Assembly (NCBI RefSeq): GCF_018275325.1
Contig: NZ_JAGVQR010000004.1
Location: forward strand, 1,178,001 to 1,242,000
Direction of reading: 5' to 3'
Source of the DNA: Nocardioides palaemonis
GTDB taxonomy: Bacteria > Actinomycetota > Actinomycetes > Propionibacteriales > Nocardioidaceae
Length of the DNA stretch: 64,000 nucleotides
Part shown: positions 56,167 through 64,000 of the stretch, piece by piece
Numbering within the stretch: position 1 is the first letter of the stretch
Layout: the number at the start of each line of letters is the position of its first letter
The notes under the pieces: model-generated
Seen by the model: the letters and a program-made list of their open reading frames with translations, nothing else
Told to the model about the DNA's origin: nothing
Database searches by the model: none
Position numbers and translations under genes: made by a program

Positions 56167-57750
56167 ATGACGCCCGAGACGATGACCGTCGAGATGCACC
56201 CGCAGCGCTGGGGTGACCCCGCCGCCGCCGCGGACCTGCCCGACTCCGCCCGCGGGCTGGTGGAGCTCGCCTTCGGTCGGCAGGACACCCCCGCGGTCGA
56301 CGGCGCGACGCCGCCGCCGGTCGCCCTGGACGACGCCCTGCTCGACGACCTCCGTCGGGTGGTGGGCGCGGAGCACGTGCTCACCGACGACGCCACCCGG
56401 ACCCTGCGCACCCGCGGCAAGTCGACCCCCGACCTGCTGCGCGCACGGGCCGGCGACCTGTCCGACGCCCCCGACGCCGTGGTCCGGCCGGGCGGCCACG
56501 ACGACGTGGTCGCCGTGCTGGCGTGGGCCACCGCGCACCACGTCGCGGTGGTGCCCTTCGGTGGCGGCACGTGCGTGACCGGCGGGCTCGCTGCCCGGCG
56601 CGACGGCTTCGCCGGCCTGGTGAGCCTCGACCTGCTCCGGATGAAGGGGCTCCTCGCGGTCGACGAGGTGTCGATGACCGCCACCCTCCAGCCCGGCCTC
56701 CGGGGCCCCGAGGCCGAGGCGCTGCTCGCCGCCCACGGCCTGACCCTCGGGCACTACCCGCAGTCGTGGGAGCACGCCTCGATCGGCGGCTTCGCCGCCA
56801 CCCGCTCCAGCGGCCAGTCCAGCGCCGGCTACGGCCGCTTCGACGCCATGGTCGTCGGCCTCACGGCCGCCACTCCGACCGGGTCGCTCGACCTCGGCTC
56901 GGCCCCGGCCAGCGCCGCCGGACCCGACCTGCGCCAGCTGCTGCTGGGCTCGGAGGGAGCCTTCGGCGTGATCACCTCGGTGACCGTCCGGGTGCGGCGT
57001 GCGCCGGCGGTGACGGCGTACGAGGCGTGGCGCTGGCCGTCGTTCGGCGCCGGCTCCGACGCGATGCGCGTCCTCGCCCAGGAGGGGTTGCTGCCGACCG
57101 TGCTGCGGCTCTCCGACGAGGACGAGACCGCGATCAACCTCGCCGACCCCGGCTCGATCGGAGGCGCGGAGGACCCGGGCTGCCTGATGGTCACCGGCTA
57201 CGAGGGCACTGCCGACCAGGTCGCCTCGCGCCGCGCCGCGGTCACCGAGCGGCTCACCGCGCTCGGGGGCACCCCGCTCGGCACCGAGGCGGGGGAGCGG
57301 TGGGCGCACGGCCGGTTCCACGCGCCGTACCTCCGCGACGCGCTGCTCGACCACGGCGTCCTCGTCGAGACGATGGAGACCGCCACCTTCTGGTCGAACC
57401 GCGAGCGGCTGCACGCCGAGGTCCGGGCCGCGCTGCGCGGTGCGCTCGGCGAGGGGTCGCTGGTGCTGTGCCACGTCTCGCACGTCTACGAGACCGGGTG
57501 CTCGCTCTACTTCACCGTCGCGGCGCGCCAGGGCGACGACCCGCTGGGCAGGTGGGCGGCCGCGAAGGCCGCCGCCAGCGACGCGATCATCGCCGCCGGC
57601 GCCACGATCACCCACCACCACGCGGTCGGCACCGACCACCTCCCGTGGTTCGCCCGGGAGGTCGGCGAGGTCGGCATCCGCGTCCTGCGCGCGGTCAAGG
57701 CCGAGCTCGACCCGGCCGGGATCCTCAACCCGGGGGTGCTGGTGGGCTGA
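56167..57750 (+). CDS. FAD-binding oxidase, alkyldihydroxyacetonephosphate synthase-like
   Basis: 527 residues from ATG 56167 (a second ATG at 56182). VAO/PCMH-type FAD domain: VVRPGGHDDVVAVLAWATAHHVAVVPFGGGTCVTGGL, GLRGPEAEALLAAHGLTLGHYPQSWEHASIGGFAATRSSGQSSAGYGRFD, GSEGAFGVIT; the C-terminal HHHAVGTDHLPWFAREVG...LDPAGILNPGVL matches AGPS. Related enzymes swap an acyl for an alkyl chain on DHAP to make ether lipids; in actinobacteria the true product is unproven. Divergent from TetR-glpD. Confidence 0.87.
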   Translation: MTPETMTVEMHPQRWGDPAAAADLPDSARGLVELAFGRQDTPAVDGATPPPVALDDALLDDLRRVVGAEHVLTDDATRTLRTRGKSTPDLLRARAGDLSDAPDAVVRPGGHDDVVAVLAWATAHHVAVVPFGGGTCVTGGLAARRDGFAGLVSLDLLRMKGLLAVDEVSMTATLQPGLRGPEAEALLAAHGLTLGHYPQSWEHASIGGFAATRSSGQSSAGYGRFDAMVVGLTAATPTGSLDLGSAPASAAGPDLRQLLLGSEGAFGVITSVTVRVRRAPAVTAYEAWRWPSFGAGSDAMRVLAQEGLLPTVLRLSDEDETAINLADPGSIGGAEDPGCLMVTGYEGTADQVASRRAAVTERLTALGGTPLGTEAGERWAHGRFHAPYLRDALLDHGVLVETMETATFWSNRERLHAEVRAALRGALGEGSLVLCHVSHVYETGCSLYFTVAARQGDDPLGRWAAAKAAASDAIIAAGATITHHHAVGTDHLPWFAREVGEVGIRVLRAVKAELDPAGILNPGVLVG

Positions 57751-57803
57751 GCACCGGCCTCGCGCTGGTTGACGCCTCCGGCCCGCCCGCCCGCCCCCAC
57801 TGC

Positions 57804-57867
57804 GGTACCTGGGGACGAAATGGTGGGTGAACGTGGCCGAACGCCCACCATTTCGTCCCCAGATACC
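57804..57867. terminator. Long hairpin between convergent genes
   Basis: GGTACCTGGGGACGAAATGG and the following GGG (57804-57827) pair with 57844-57867 over 24 bp with one mismatch, around a 16-nt loop. Serves the flavoprotein and pirin genes. Confidence 0.8.
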
Positions 57868-57892
57868 GGGGCAGGGGCGCGGGGGAGGGGGG

Positions 57893-58573
57893 TCAGGCGA
57901 ACGACCAGACCAGCAGCTCGGTCGGCTCGGTCGCGGTCACCCGACGGCCGGGCTCGTCGGTGATCCGTACGGCGTCACCGGCGCCGAGCGACAGGTCGTC
58001 GAGGCGGACCCCGCCGGCGGCGGCGAAGACGTGCTGGGCGGGGTCGTCGGGCAGCACGGCGGAGGAGCCGGCCGCGAGGCGGGCGACGAGCAGCCGCGCG
58101 CCGGCGGTGCCGATCGGCAGGCCGTCGCCGCCGGCCACCTCGACCAGCCCCTCGCCGGGCGGCGGAGCCTCGCCCAGGACGTACGACGGGTCGCCGCCGG
58201 GCGTGGTGGGCGTGAGCCAGGCCTGCACGAAGCGGCAGCGTCCCGACGCCGGGTCGGCGACCTCGCTGTGCCGGATGCCCGACCCGGCCGACAGCACCTG
58301 CGCCCGACCGGTCTCGAGGACGTGGGGCGCGCCCGTGGAGTCGGTGTGGACGAGCGCGCCCTCGAGCACCCACGTGACGATCTCGAGCCCGGTGTGGGGG
58401 TGGTCGGGGTAGCCGGCGCCGGGGTCGAGCAGGTCGTCGTTGTGGCAGACGAGGGGACCGAAGCCGAGGTTGCCGGGGTCGTAGTGCGGTCCGAAGGAGA
58501 ACGAGTGCCGCGTGACTCGACCGTCCTCGCGCGTCGCCGGCCGCGTCGCGGAGGCGCGGACGTCGGCGGTCAT
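57893..58573 (-). CDS. Pirin-family protein
   Basis: 226 residues from ATG 58573. Cupin barrel with metal-binding HPHTGLEIVTWVLEGALVHTDS (two His and Glu) and GRAQVLSAGSGIRHSEV; SFSFGPHYDPGNLGFGPLVCHNDDLLDPGAGYPDHPH is the pirin signature. Bacterial pirins act as quercetinase-like dioxygenases or regulators. Confidence 0.92.
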   Translation of the reverse strand: MTADVRASATRPATREDGRVTRHSFSFGPHYDPGNLGFGPLVCHNDDLLDPGAGYPDHPHTGLEIVTWVLEGALVHTDSTGAPHVLETGRAQVLSAGSGIRHSEVADPASGRCRFVQAWLTPTTPGGDPSYVLGEAPPPGEGLVEVAGGDGLPIGTAGARLLVARLAAGSSAVLPDDPAQHVFAAAGGVRLDDLSLGAGDAVRITDEPGRRVTATEPTELLVWSFA

Positions 58574-58610
58574 GCGCCCCATTGTGGGTGTCGTGTGGAA
58601 GGGTCGGGAC

Positions 58611-59555
58611 ATGGGCACGGGGGTGCACGGGGGACGGATCGCGGCCACGGTCGCGCTGGTGCTGGCGGCCGGGGCGTGCTCGGGCGCCCGGGAGCCGACC
58701 GAGGAGGAGCCTGGCGGGACACGCGTCGAGGCGGGCGAGCTGGTCGCGCTCGAGGCCCCGGTGCCGGTCGAGGACGTCGACCCGGAGCCCGCGCTGACGG
58801 CGCGGGTGCCGTCGGGTGAGGTGCGGGTGGCCGTGCGTGCCGCCGACGAGGTCGAGGGCGCGCGCCAGCAGGCGGCGAGCCTGGACGCGCCCGACGGGAC
58901 CGAGGTCGTCGTCGTGGCGTGGGAGCTCGACCCGACCGCTCTCGCCGTGCCCGAGGTCGCTGCCCGCGCCGCGCTCGGCACGGACGCCGACGCCGAGGTG
59001 GTGCTCACCGGCGGTGACGTCGACGCCGTCCTCGCCACGGACCCCCTGCCCCTGGAGGGGTCGGCGCTGGTCGCGGTCCCCGATGCCGCCGAGCTGGGGC
59101 TGGAGGTGACGTTCGACGGCGTCGTGCAGACGGTGAGCCCGGGTGGTGAGCGGCGCGAGGTGCCGGCCGAGGCCGCCGGCCTCTACGAGGGGTTCGCGTT
59201 CGCGAGGTCGTCGCTCGACTGCCGACCCGCGCGCCTCGACGCTGACTGCCTCGCCGGAGCGGCCTGGCTGCCGTGGACCGACGCGGGAGGCTGGGCGCCC
59301 GTCGGCCAGGTGTGGCCGGTCGTCCGGGTCGACGGCTCGGTGCCGGGCGAGACCGGCGCCCTGGCCCCGACCGTGACCCTCGGCGACGCCGCCCCGGTGA
59401 GGTCGTACGACGCGGACGGCACCGCCGCGGGTGGCTTCGACGGCCTGCACGTCTTCCCGGCCGTCCGGCTCGGAGCGGCGCGGGTCGACCTGCAGGCCGA
59501 GACCGGCGCGGGGAGGCTGGTCGGCACCGGCGTGCTCGTCCCGGCCCTCCCGTGA
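58611..59555 (+). CDS. Hypothetical lipoprotein
   Basis: 314 residues from ATG 58611. Signal IAATVALVLAAGAC with probable lipidated Cys near 23 (lipobox is not ideal), acidic linker (EPTEEEPGG), then two similar beta-rich halves. Two further Cys (LDCRPARLDADCLAG) could form a disulfide. No recognised domain. Ends 61 bp before the beta-glucosidase gene, which has its own promoter. Confidence 0.7.
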   Translation: MGTGVHGGRIAATVALVLAAGACSGAREPTEEEPGGTRVEAGELVALEAPVPVEDVDPEPALTARVPSGEVRVAVRAADEVEGARQQAASLDAPDGTEVVVVAWELDPTALAVPEVAARAALGTDADAEVVLTGGDVDAVLATDPLPLEGSALVAVPDAAELGLEVTFDGVVQTVSPGGERREVPAEAAGLYEGFAFARSSLDCRPARLDADCLAGAAWLPWTDAGGWAPVGQVWPVVRVDGSVPGETGALAPTVTLGDAAPVRSYDADGTAAGGFDGLHVFPAVRLGAARVDLQAETGAGRLVGTGVLVPALP

Positions 59556-59603
59556 GCCCGCACGACCTCCCGGATCCCGCGTACAGGGCCCGCGTCGGGC
59601 CGA

Positions 59604-59609
59604 TATCTT
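59604..59609 (+). promoter_or_regulatory. -10 element (TATCTT), leaderless start at 59617
   Basis: Seven nt before the GTG start, with no ribosome site. Confidence 0.5.
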
Positions 59610-59616
59610 CGCCGTT

Positions 59617-60966
59617 GTGTCCTCCCCCGCAGACTTCCCCCTGCTGCCGCCCGGCTTCCGCTTCGGGACCAGCACGGCCAGCTACCAGATCGAGGGCGCC
59701 GCGCGCGAGGGCGGCCGGGGGCCGAGCATCTGGGACACCTTCACCGCCGAGCCCGGCCGGGTCGCCGACGGCAGCACCGGCGACGTGGCCTGCGACCACT
59801 ACCACCGCGTCGACGAGGACGTGGCGCTCATGCAGCAGCTCGGCACCGGCGGCTACCGCTTCTCGATCGCGTGGCCCCGCGTCCAGCCGACCGGGAGCGG
59901 GAAGGTCAACGCCGAGGGCCTCGCGTTCTACGACCGCCTCGTCGACACCCTGCTCGCCCACGGCCAGCAGCCGATGGCCACGCTCTACCACTGGGACCTG
60001 CCGCAGGCCCTCGAGGACGACGGCGGCTGGCTGAACCGCGCGACCGTCGACCGCTTCGCCGACTACGCCGCGATCGTGGGCGACAAGCTCGCCGACCGCG
60101 TCGAGCACTGGGTGCCGGTCAACGAGCCCAACGTCGCCTCGATCCTCGGCTACGGCATGGGCACCCACGCCCCCGGCAAGGCGCTGCTCTTCGACTGCCT
60201 CCCGGCCGCCCACCACCTGCTGATGGCGCACGGCCGCGCGGCCATCGAGCTGCGCCGGGCGGGCGCGCAGTCGATCGGCTGCGCGAACAACCACGCGCCG
60301 ATCTGGCCGGCGAGCGACGACCCGGCCGACGTCGGGATGAGCAAGATCTTCGACGCGCTGTGGAACGGCACCTTCCTCGAGCCGATGCTGCTCGGTCGCT
60401 ACCCCGTCGACCTGATGCCCCTCTTCGAGGAGTTCATGCAGGACGGCGACCTCGCCACGATCCGCCAGCCGCTCGACTTCTATGGCGTCAACTACTACAA
60501 CCCGATGCGGATCGCCGCCGCTGACGAGGACTCCGAGATCCCCTTCGACTTCCGGGAGGTCGTGGGCTACCCGACGACCGACTTCGGCTGGCCGATCGTG
60601 CCCGACGCGCTGCGCGAGTGGCTGGTCATGTTCCGCGCCCGCTTCCGCGCCGCGCTGCCGCCGATCATCATCACCGAGTCGGGCGCCAGCTATGCCGTCG
60701 GACCCGACGAGCACGGCGTCGTCGACGACCAGGCCCGCATCGACTACCTCCGCGCCCACGTCAACGCCGTCTCCGAGGCGATCGTCCGCGGCGTCGACGT
60801 CCGCGGCTACTACTGCTGGTCGTTGATGGACAACTTCGAGTGGGCCGAGGGCTACACCCAGCGCTTCGGCCTCGTCCACGTCGACTACGAGACCCTGGTG
60901 CGGACCCCGAAGAAGTCGTTCCAGTGGTACGCCGACCTGATCAAGGCGCAGCCCCAGCACCTGTGA
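59617..60966 (+). CDS. GH1 beta-glucosidase
   Basis: 449 residues. GFRFGTSTASYQIEGAAREGGRGPSIWDTF is the GH1 N-terminal signature; acid/base Glu in VPVNEPNV (near 170), nucleophile Glu in IIITESGA (near 354; ESG rather than the usual ENG), and WSLMDNFEWAEGYTQRFGLVHVDY at the aglycone site. No signal peptide, so it hydrolyses imported beta-glucosides or cellobiose in the cytoplasm. Confidence 0.95.
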   Translation: MSSPADFPLLPPGFRFGTSTASYQIEGAAREGGRGPSIWDTFTAEPGRVADGSTGDVACDHYHRVDEDVALMQQLGTGGYRFSIAWPRVQPTGSGKVNAEGLAFYDRLVDTLLAHGQQPMATLYHWDLPQALEDDGGWLNRATVDRFADYAAIVGDKLADRVEHWVPVNEPNVASILGYGMGTHAPGKALLFDCLPAAHHLLMAHGRAAIELRRAGAQSIGCANNHAPIWPASDDPADVGMSKIFDALWNGTFLEPMLLGRYPVDLMPLFEEFMQDGDLATIRQPLDFYGVNYYNPMRIAAADEDSEIPFDFREVVGYPTTDFGWPIVPDALREWLVMFRARFRAALPPIIITESGASYAVGPDEHGVVDDQARIDYLRAHVNAVSEAIVRGVDVRGYYCWSLMDNFEWAEGYTQRFGLVHVDYETLVRTPKKSFQWYADLIKAQPQHL

Positions 60967-61091
60967 GCTCACGCCGTACGCGTGGCGAAGGTGGAGCCTC
61001 TGGCCGGTAGGTCGGGCCCGACGCTCCACCATCGACCTGCCCGGCGGGCGCGCGCGAGGCGGGGCTTGCCGGCGACCTGACCCCGCGCCGA

Positions 61092-61097
61092 TAGGCT
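61092..61097 (+). promoter_or_regulatory. -10 element (TAGGCT), leaderless start at 61105
   Basis: Seven nt before the ATG of the sulfotransferase gene. Confidence 0.5.
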
Positions 61098-61104
61098 CCC
61101 CGGC

Positions 61105-62157
61105 ATGAGCAGCCGCCGCATCGTGTTCGTCGTCGGCTCGGGCCGCAGTGGCACGAGCACCATGGCCGGCACGCTGCGCACGCTCGGCCTGCACGTCCCG
61201 CAGCCCGAGGTCGTCGCCGACGCCACCAACCCCAAGGGGTTCGGGGAGCCGCGCTGGGTGGTCGACCTGCACGCCGAGCTGCTCCAGCGCAGCAACGTGC
61301 AGGTCTCCGACGCCCGCCCGCGCGCCTGGCTCGACACCGGCACCACGAGCGGCGACCACGCCACCCGCGAGCGGGTGACCGCCTGGCTGGAGGAGCAGTT
61401 CGCGATCAGCGACGAGCTGGTCGTCAAGGACCCGCGCGCCGCGTGGTTCCTCGGCCTGTGGCGCGCGGCGGCCGACCGCTGCGGTGCCACGTCGTCCTAC
61501 GTCACGATGCTGCGCCCGGTCACCGAGGTGGTCGGCTCCAAGCAGGCCTACTACGGGCAGATGGGTGCCGGGTCCGACCAGGGCGCCATCACCCGCACCG
61601 CCGCGTGGGTCAACATGATGCTCCACACCGAGCGGGCCACCCGCGACCAGCAGCGCGCGTTCGTCCACTACGGCGCGCTGCTCGACGACTGGACCCAGCC
61701 GGTGTTCGCGCTGGGGGAGGCGTTCGACCTCGCCGGTGTGAAGACCGCGATGGCCGTCGACATCGCCGATGTCCACCGCTTCATCGATCCCAGCCTGCGC
61801 CGGGTCACCGCGACCTGGGACGACATCGGCGTCCCCGACCGGCTGCGCGAGCTCGCCGACGCCACGTGGCAGGCGCTCGAGGACGTCGCCGCCGACGACA
61901 CCGACGAGGCCCGCCGCCGCTGCGACGAGCTGCGCACGGCCTATGCCGCGCAGTACGCCGAGGCCGAGGCGTTCGCCCACTCCACCGTCGTCGCCCAGCG
62001 CCGCACCGCCGCCGCCGAGGCCCGGCGCCAGGCCGCGGCCGAGGCTGCTCCGGCGCGCTCCGGCGCCGACCGGGTGCCGCACGCCGTCCGGGCGATGGTG
62101 CCGCCGGCGGCACGCCAGAAGCTGCGCCGGGCGATGGGTCGGGAGCGACCCTCCTGA
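61105..62157 (+). CDS. Sulfotransferase-family protein
   Basis: 350 residues. The P-loop-like VFVVGSGRSGTSTMAGTL (5'-phosphosulfate binding, about 7-24), VVKDPRAAWFLGLW and VTMLRPVTEVVGSK (3'-phosphate binding Arg) follow the PAPS-dependent sulfotransferase plan. A long Ala/Glu/Arg-rich C-terminal helix (about 290-350) is extra. First gene of an operon with a GT2 enzyme (TGATG overlap), so it probably sulfates a surface glycan. Confidence 0.87.
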   Translation: MSSRRIVFVVGSGRSGTSTMAGTLRTLGLHVPQPEVVADATNPKGFGEPRWVVDLHAELLQRSNVQVSDARPRAWLDTGTTSGDHATRERVTAWLEEQFAISDELVVKDPRAAWFLGLWRAAADRCGATSSYVTMLRPVTEVVGSKQAYYGQMGAGSDQGAITRTAAWVNMMLHTERATRDQQRAFVHYGALLDDWTQPVFALGEAFDLAGVKTAMAVDIADVHRFIDPSLRRVTATWDDIGVPDRLRELADATWQALEDVAADDTDEARRRCDELRTAYAAQYAEAEAFAHSTVVAQRRTAAAEARRQAAAEAAPARSGADRVPHAVRAMVPPAARQKLRRAMGRERPS

Positions 62158-63095
62158 TGCCCGACATCGCCTCGCTCGAAGGACTGCCCGACTACGACGT
62201 CACCTGGCCCTGGACGGCCGGCGAGCCGCTCGAGCCCGGCCTGACCTGCGTGTTCCGGGTGCGCAACGAGGCGCGCAACCTGCCGTGGGTGCTGCCGCCG
62301 ATCCTGTCCGCGGTCCAGCACGTCCTGCTCGTCGACAACGGCTCCGACGACGGCACCGCCGACGTCGCGCGCCGCGTGGCTGCCGAGTGCGGCGCCGCCG
62401 ACCGGATCACCGTCTTCGACTACCCGCACCGCGTGTCGCGCGCCGGCGGCGAGCACCTCGCCACGCCGGCGACGAGCGTCCACTCGCTCACCCACTTCTA
62501 CAACTGGTGCTTCTCCCACGTCCGCACCACGTACTCGATGAAGTGGGACGGCGACATGGTGCTGACCCCCGAGGGCGCCGGGATCCTGCGCGACCTCGCC
62601 TGGCAGCTCCAGTCGACCCGCGCGATCGTCGCGATGCCGCGCCACCCGCTCACGGTCGTCGACGAGTCCACCGGCTGGCTCGACCTGTCGCTGCGCTTCC
62701 TCGAGCCGTGGGTCTACCCGATGGGCCCGGATTTCACGTTCGTGAAGGCCTTCGACTGGGAGCTGCGCGAGTTCCCGCCCGGCGTCGAGCGGATCGTCCT
62801 CCAGCAGGGGCTCGTGCTCGAGGTGAAGTGGCTCGACGCCGACGAGTACGCCCACTGGCGCACCGAGGGCGTCGACTTCACCAACACCCGGCTCTACCGC
62901 AAGCTGCGCGAGTTCGAGGTCGACGAGGCGATCCGCACCGGCCGGGCCGAGGAGCTCGGCGGCCTCGTCAAGGTCGTCGCGCCGCCCGGCGTCCACGTCA
63001 TCGACCACGTCAGCCGCGACTGGCTCTGGCGCCAGCCCCGACCGCTCGTGCAGCACTCGCTGCCCTCCTCGCTCAAGGAGCGCGTACGCCCGTGA
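62157..63095 (+). CDS. Glycosyltransferase family 2-like protein
   Basis: 312 residues from ATG 62157. GT-A fold: TCVFRVRNEARNLPWVLPPILSAVQHVLLVDNGSDDGTADVARR and SMKWDGDMVLTP (DxD-type metal site), with WLDLSLRFLEPWVYP. Likely a sugar transferase for an exported or cell-wall glycan together with the sulfotransferase. GTGA overlap with the next gene. Confidence 0.85.
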   Translation: MPDIASLEGLPDYDVTWPWTAGEPLEPGLTCVFRVRNEARNLPWVLPPILSAVQHVLLVDNGSDDGTADVARRVAAECGAADRITVFDYPHRVSRAGGEHLATPATSVHSLTHFYNWCFSHVRTTYSMKWDGDMVLTPEGAGILRDLAWQLQSTRAIVAMPRHPLTVVDESTGWLDLSLRFLEPWVYPMGPDFTFVKAFDWELREFPPGVERIVLQQGLVLEVKWLDADEYAHWRTEGVDFTNTRLYRKLREFEVDEAIRTGRAEELGGLVKVVAPPGVHVIDHVSRDWLWRQPRPLVQHSLPSSLKERVRP

Positions 63096-64000
63096 CCCCC
63101 GCACCCACCGCCCCGCACCCGCTCCACGACGTCCGGATGCCCGGTCCGACGCTCGTGCTGGTCGACGACGCCGACGGCCTGGCGCTCGACGCGCTGCACG
63201 GCATCGAGGACGTCCCCGGGATCGAGGCGCGCGTGGTGACCCTGGCCGAGCTCGACGGCCCGCTCAAGGGCTGGGGCTCGGTGCTCGTGGTGGCCGCCGA
63301 CCGCGCGCGGCTGCGTCGGATGGCGAGCGCCGTGCCGCTGCTCGGCCAGTGCCGCGTCGTCGCCTGCTGGCTCACCGACACCCCGACCCCCTGGGTCGTC
63401 GTGCCGCGACCGGAGTGGCCGCGGCTGACCCACCTCGCCGCCCGCGAGGCCGGTGAGCGCGGCGTGCTCACCGTCCTGCGCTTCGCCTCGGGCGCGCGCG
63501 CCCAGCTCGTCGTGATGGAGATGGCCCGGCAGGCCGCCGGCCCCGGCGACACCACCCACGGCGGCCTCGTGGTGGCCTACGCCGGCCGTCCCGCCGCGCC
63601 CGGCCTCGACGCCCGCAGCGTGCTGCTGCCCGACGTGGCCGGCGCCGGCGACGCCGAGCGCGACGTGCCGCCGGACGTGGTCGTCGCCCGCCGGGGCGGC
63701 CCGGTGGCCGCCCACCACGTGATCGACCGCGCCCCGACCGTCGTCACCGACCCGGGTCCCGACCCGGTCGACGAGCGGGTCTTCAACCCGATCGGCTTCC
63801 GCAAGGACTGGGACGCGCCCGTCGCCGACCTGTCCGCCCTCGGCCGCGGTGCGGTGACCGAGGCGGTGGTCGACGCCGCCCGCGCCCATCAGGGCGTACG
63901 CCCCTCGGCCGACACCCGCGCGCCCGACCTGCTCGCCCTCGCCGCGGCCGGCGTGCCGCTCGTCGGCGTCGACCGCGCGCAGGCGGTCGAGCTGGGTCTC
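63092..64000 (+). CDS. Unidentified protein of the sulfotransferase-GT2 operon, partial
   Basis: 303 codons are visible from GTG 63092; the gene runs off the right edge. Translation starts VTPAPTAPHPLHDVRMPGPT, with LVLVDDADGLALDALHGIEDV, a Rossmann-like alternation, and RVFNPIGFRKDWDAPVADL near 250. The RVFNPIGFR segment and the late position suggest a glycosyltransferase-associated or GT4-like protein whose catalytic half lies outside the window. Not recognised further. Confidence 0.7.
   Translation, partial: MTPAPTAPHPLHDVRMPGPTLVLVDDADGLALDALHGIEDVPGIEARVVTLAELDGPLKGWGSVLVVAADRARLRRMASAVPLLGQCRVVACWLTDTPTPWVVVPRPEWPRLTHLAAREAGERGVLTVLRFASGARAQLVVMEMARQAAGPGDTTHGGLVVAYAGRPAAPGLDARSVLLPDVAGAGDAERDVPPDVVVARRGGPVAAHHVIDRAPTVVTDPGPDPVDERVFNPIGFRKDWDAPVADLSALGRGAVTEAVVDAARAHQGVRPSADTRAPDLLALAAAGVPLVGVDRAQAVELGL

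Noticed and set aside
59005..62082. 1025-codon antisense open frame
   Set aside because: Overlaps lipoprotein, GH1 and sulfotransferase genes that show catalytic motifs; translation is Arg/Gly/Val-rich noise.
1..64000. tRNA or rRNA genes
   Set aside because: No cloverleaf-like segment with the TTCGANTC arm or rRNA core sequence was recognised; a covariance-model scan would be needed to be certain.

Overview
The window is high-GC actinobacterial chromosome (about 70-74% G+C over most of its length, coding strongly biased to G/C at third positions). The gene content (DUF222/13E12-type HNH protein, DUF2510 protein, CsoR copper operon, many GTG/TTG starts, mRNAs that look leaderless) fits the Propionibacteriales, most likely Nocardioides or a close relative. 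The genus is an inference from style and content, not from a marker gene. No rRNA, tRNA or CRISPR array was found.

Layout. 1-9.2 kb: a truncated cysteine-desulfurase-like aminotransferase, an AstE/aspartoacylase-like metallohydrolase, then a leftward surface-protein cluster (small acidic Gly-rich membrane protein with an apparent frameshift, DUF4353 lipoprotein, GT2-GtrA fusion, Tat-exported phosphodiester glycosidase), a secreted RTX-like protein, and a divergent retropepsin-like protease / RimK ligase pair in which RimK carries a C-terminal RCK_C (TrkA-C) domain. 9.2-17.5 kb: an accessory stretch of visibly lower G+C holding an orphan lipoprotein, a DUF2510-TSP3-Ltp protein, a DUF222-HNH protein, a HigB / HigA-ImmA toxin-antitoxin module and, tail-to-tail with it, a compact three-gene operon: thymidylate-synthase-fold enzyme, uracil-DNA-glycosylase-fold protein, and an alpha-glutamyl/putrescinyl-thymine-pyrophosphorylase (clade 3)-like protein. 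This looks like a nucleobase hypermodification cassette and is the most interesting locus. The synthase has Asp where thymidylate synthases have the dUMP-selecting Asn, so dCMP hydroxymethylation is the better guess.

17.6-31.7 kb: haloalkane dehalogenase, small zinc ribbon, membrane proteins, a DUF4956-VTC-CotH operon functionally related to the DUF4353 cluster 15 kb away, an EcsC-like protein, a secreted alpha/beta hydrolase, a complete csoR-copZ-(His-rich membrane protein)-copA copper operon with a visible CsoR operator, GDPD and a TPR protein. 31.8-37.9 kb: a two-component flavin oxidoreductase pair, a HIT-like protein, a zinc-ribbon SDR lacking the catalytic Tyr, and a LuxR-type regulator. 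37.9-47 kb: two ABC ATPases and two very large FtsX-like permeases in one operon, followed by two convergent, paralogous OmpR-type regulators with no kinase. 47-64 kb: double-GNAT protein, DEAD-box helicase, DoxX, YceI, GlmS, GlpD-TetR divergent from an alkyl-DHAP-synthase-like flavoprotein, pirin, lipoprotein, GH1 beta-glucosidase, and an operon of sulfotransferase, GT2 and an unidentified protein that runs off the right edge.

Several unrelated families of short palindromic repeats sit at gene ends. One of them (at 23.9 and 26.4 kb) supplies the final GGT-TGA codons of all four genes that flank its two copies. At least nine genes have a TANNNT -10 element 6-7 nt in front of the start codon and no Shine-Dalgarno, which points to widespread leaderless initiation.
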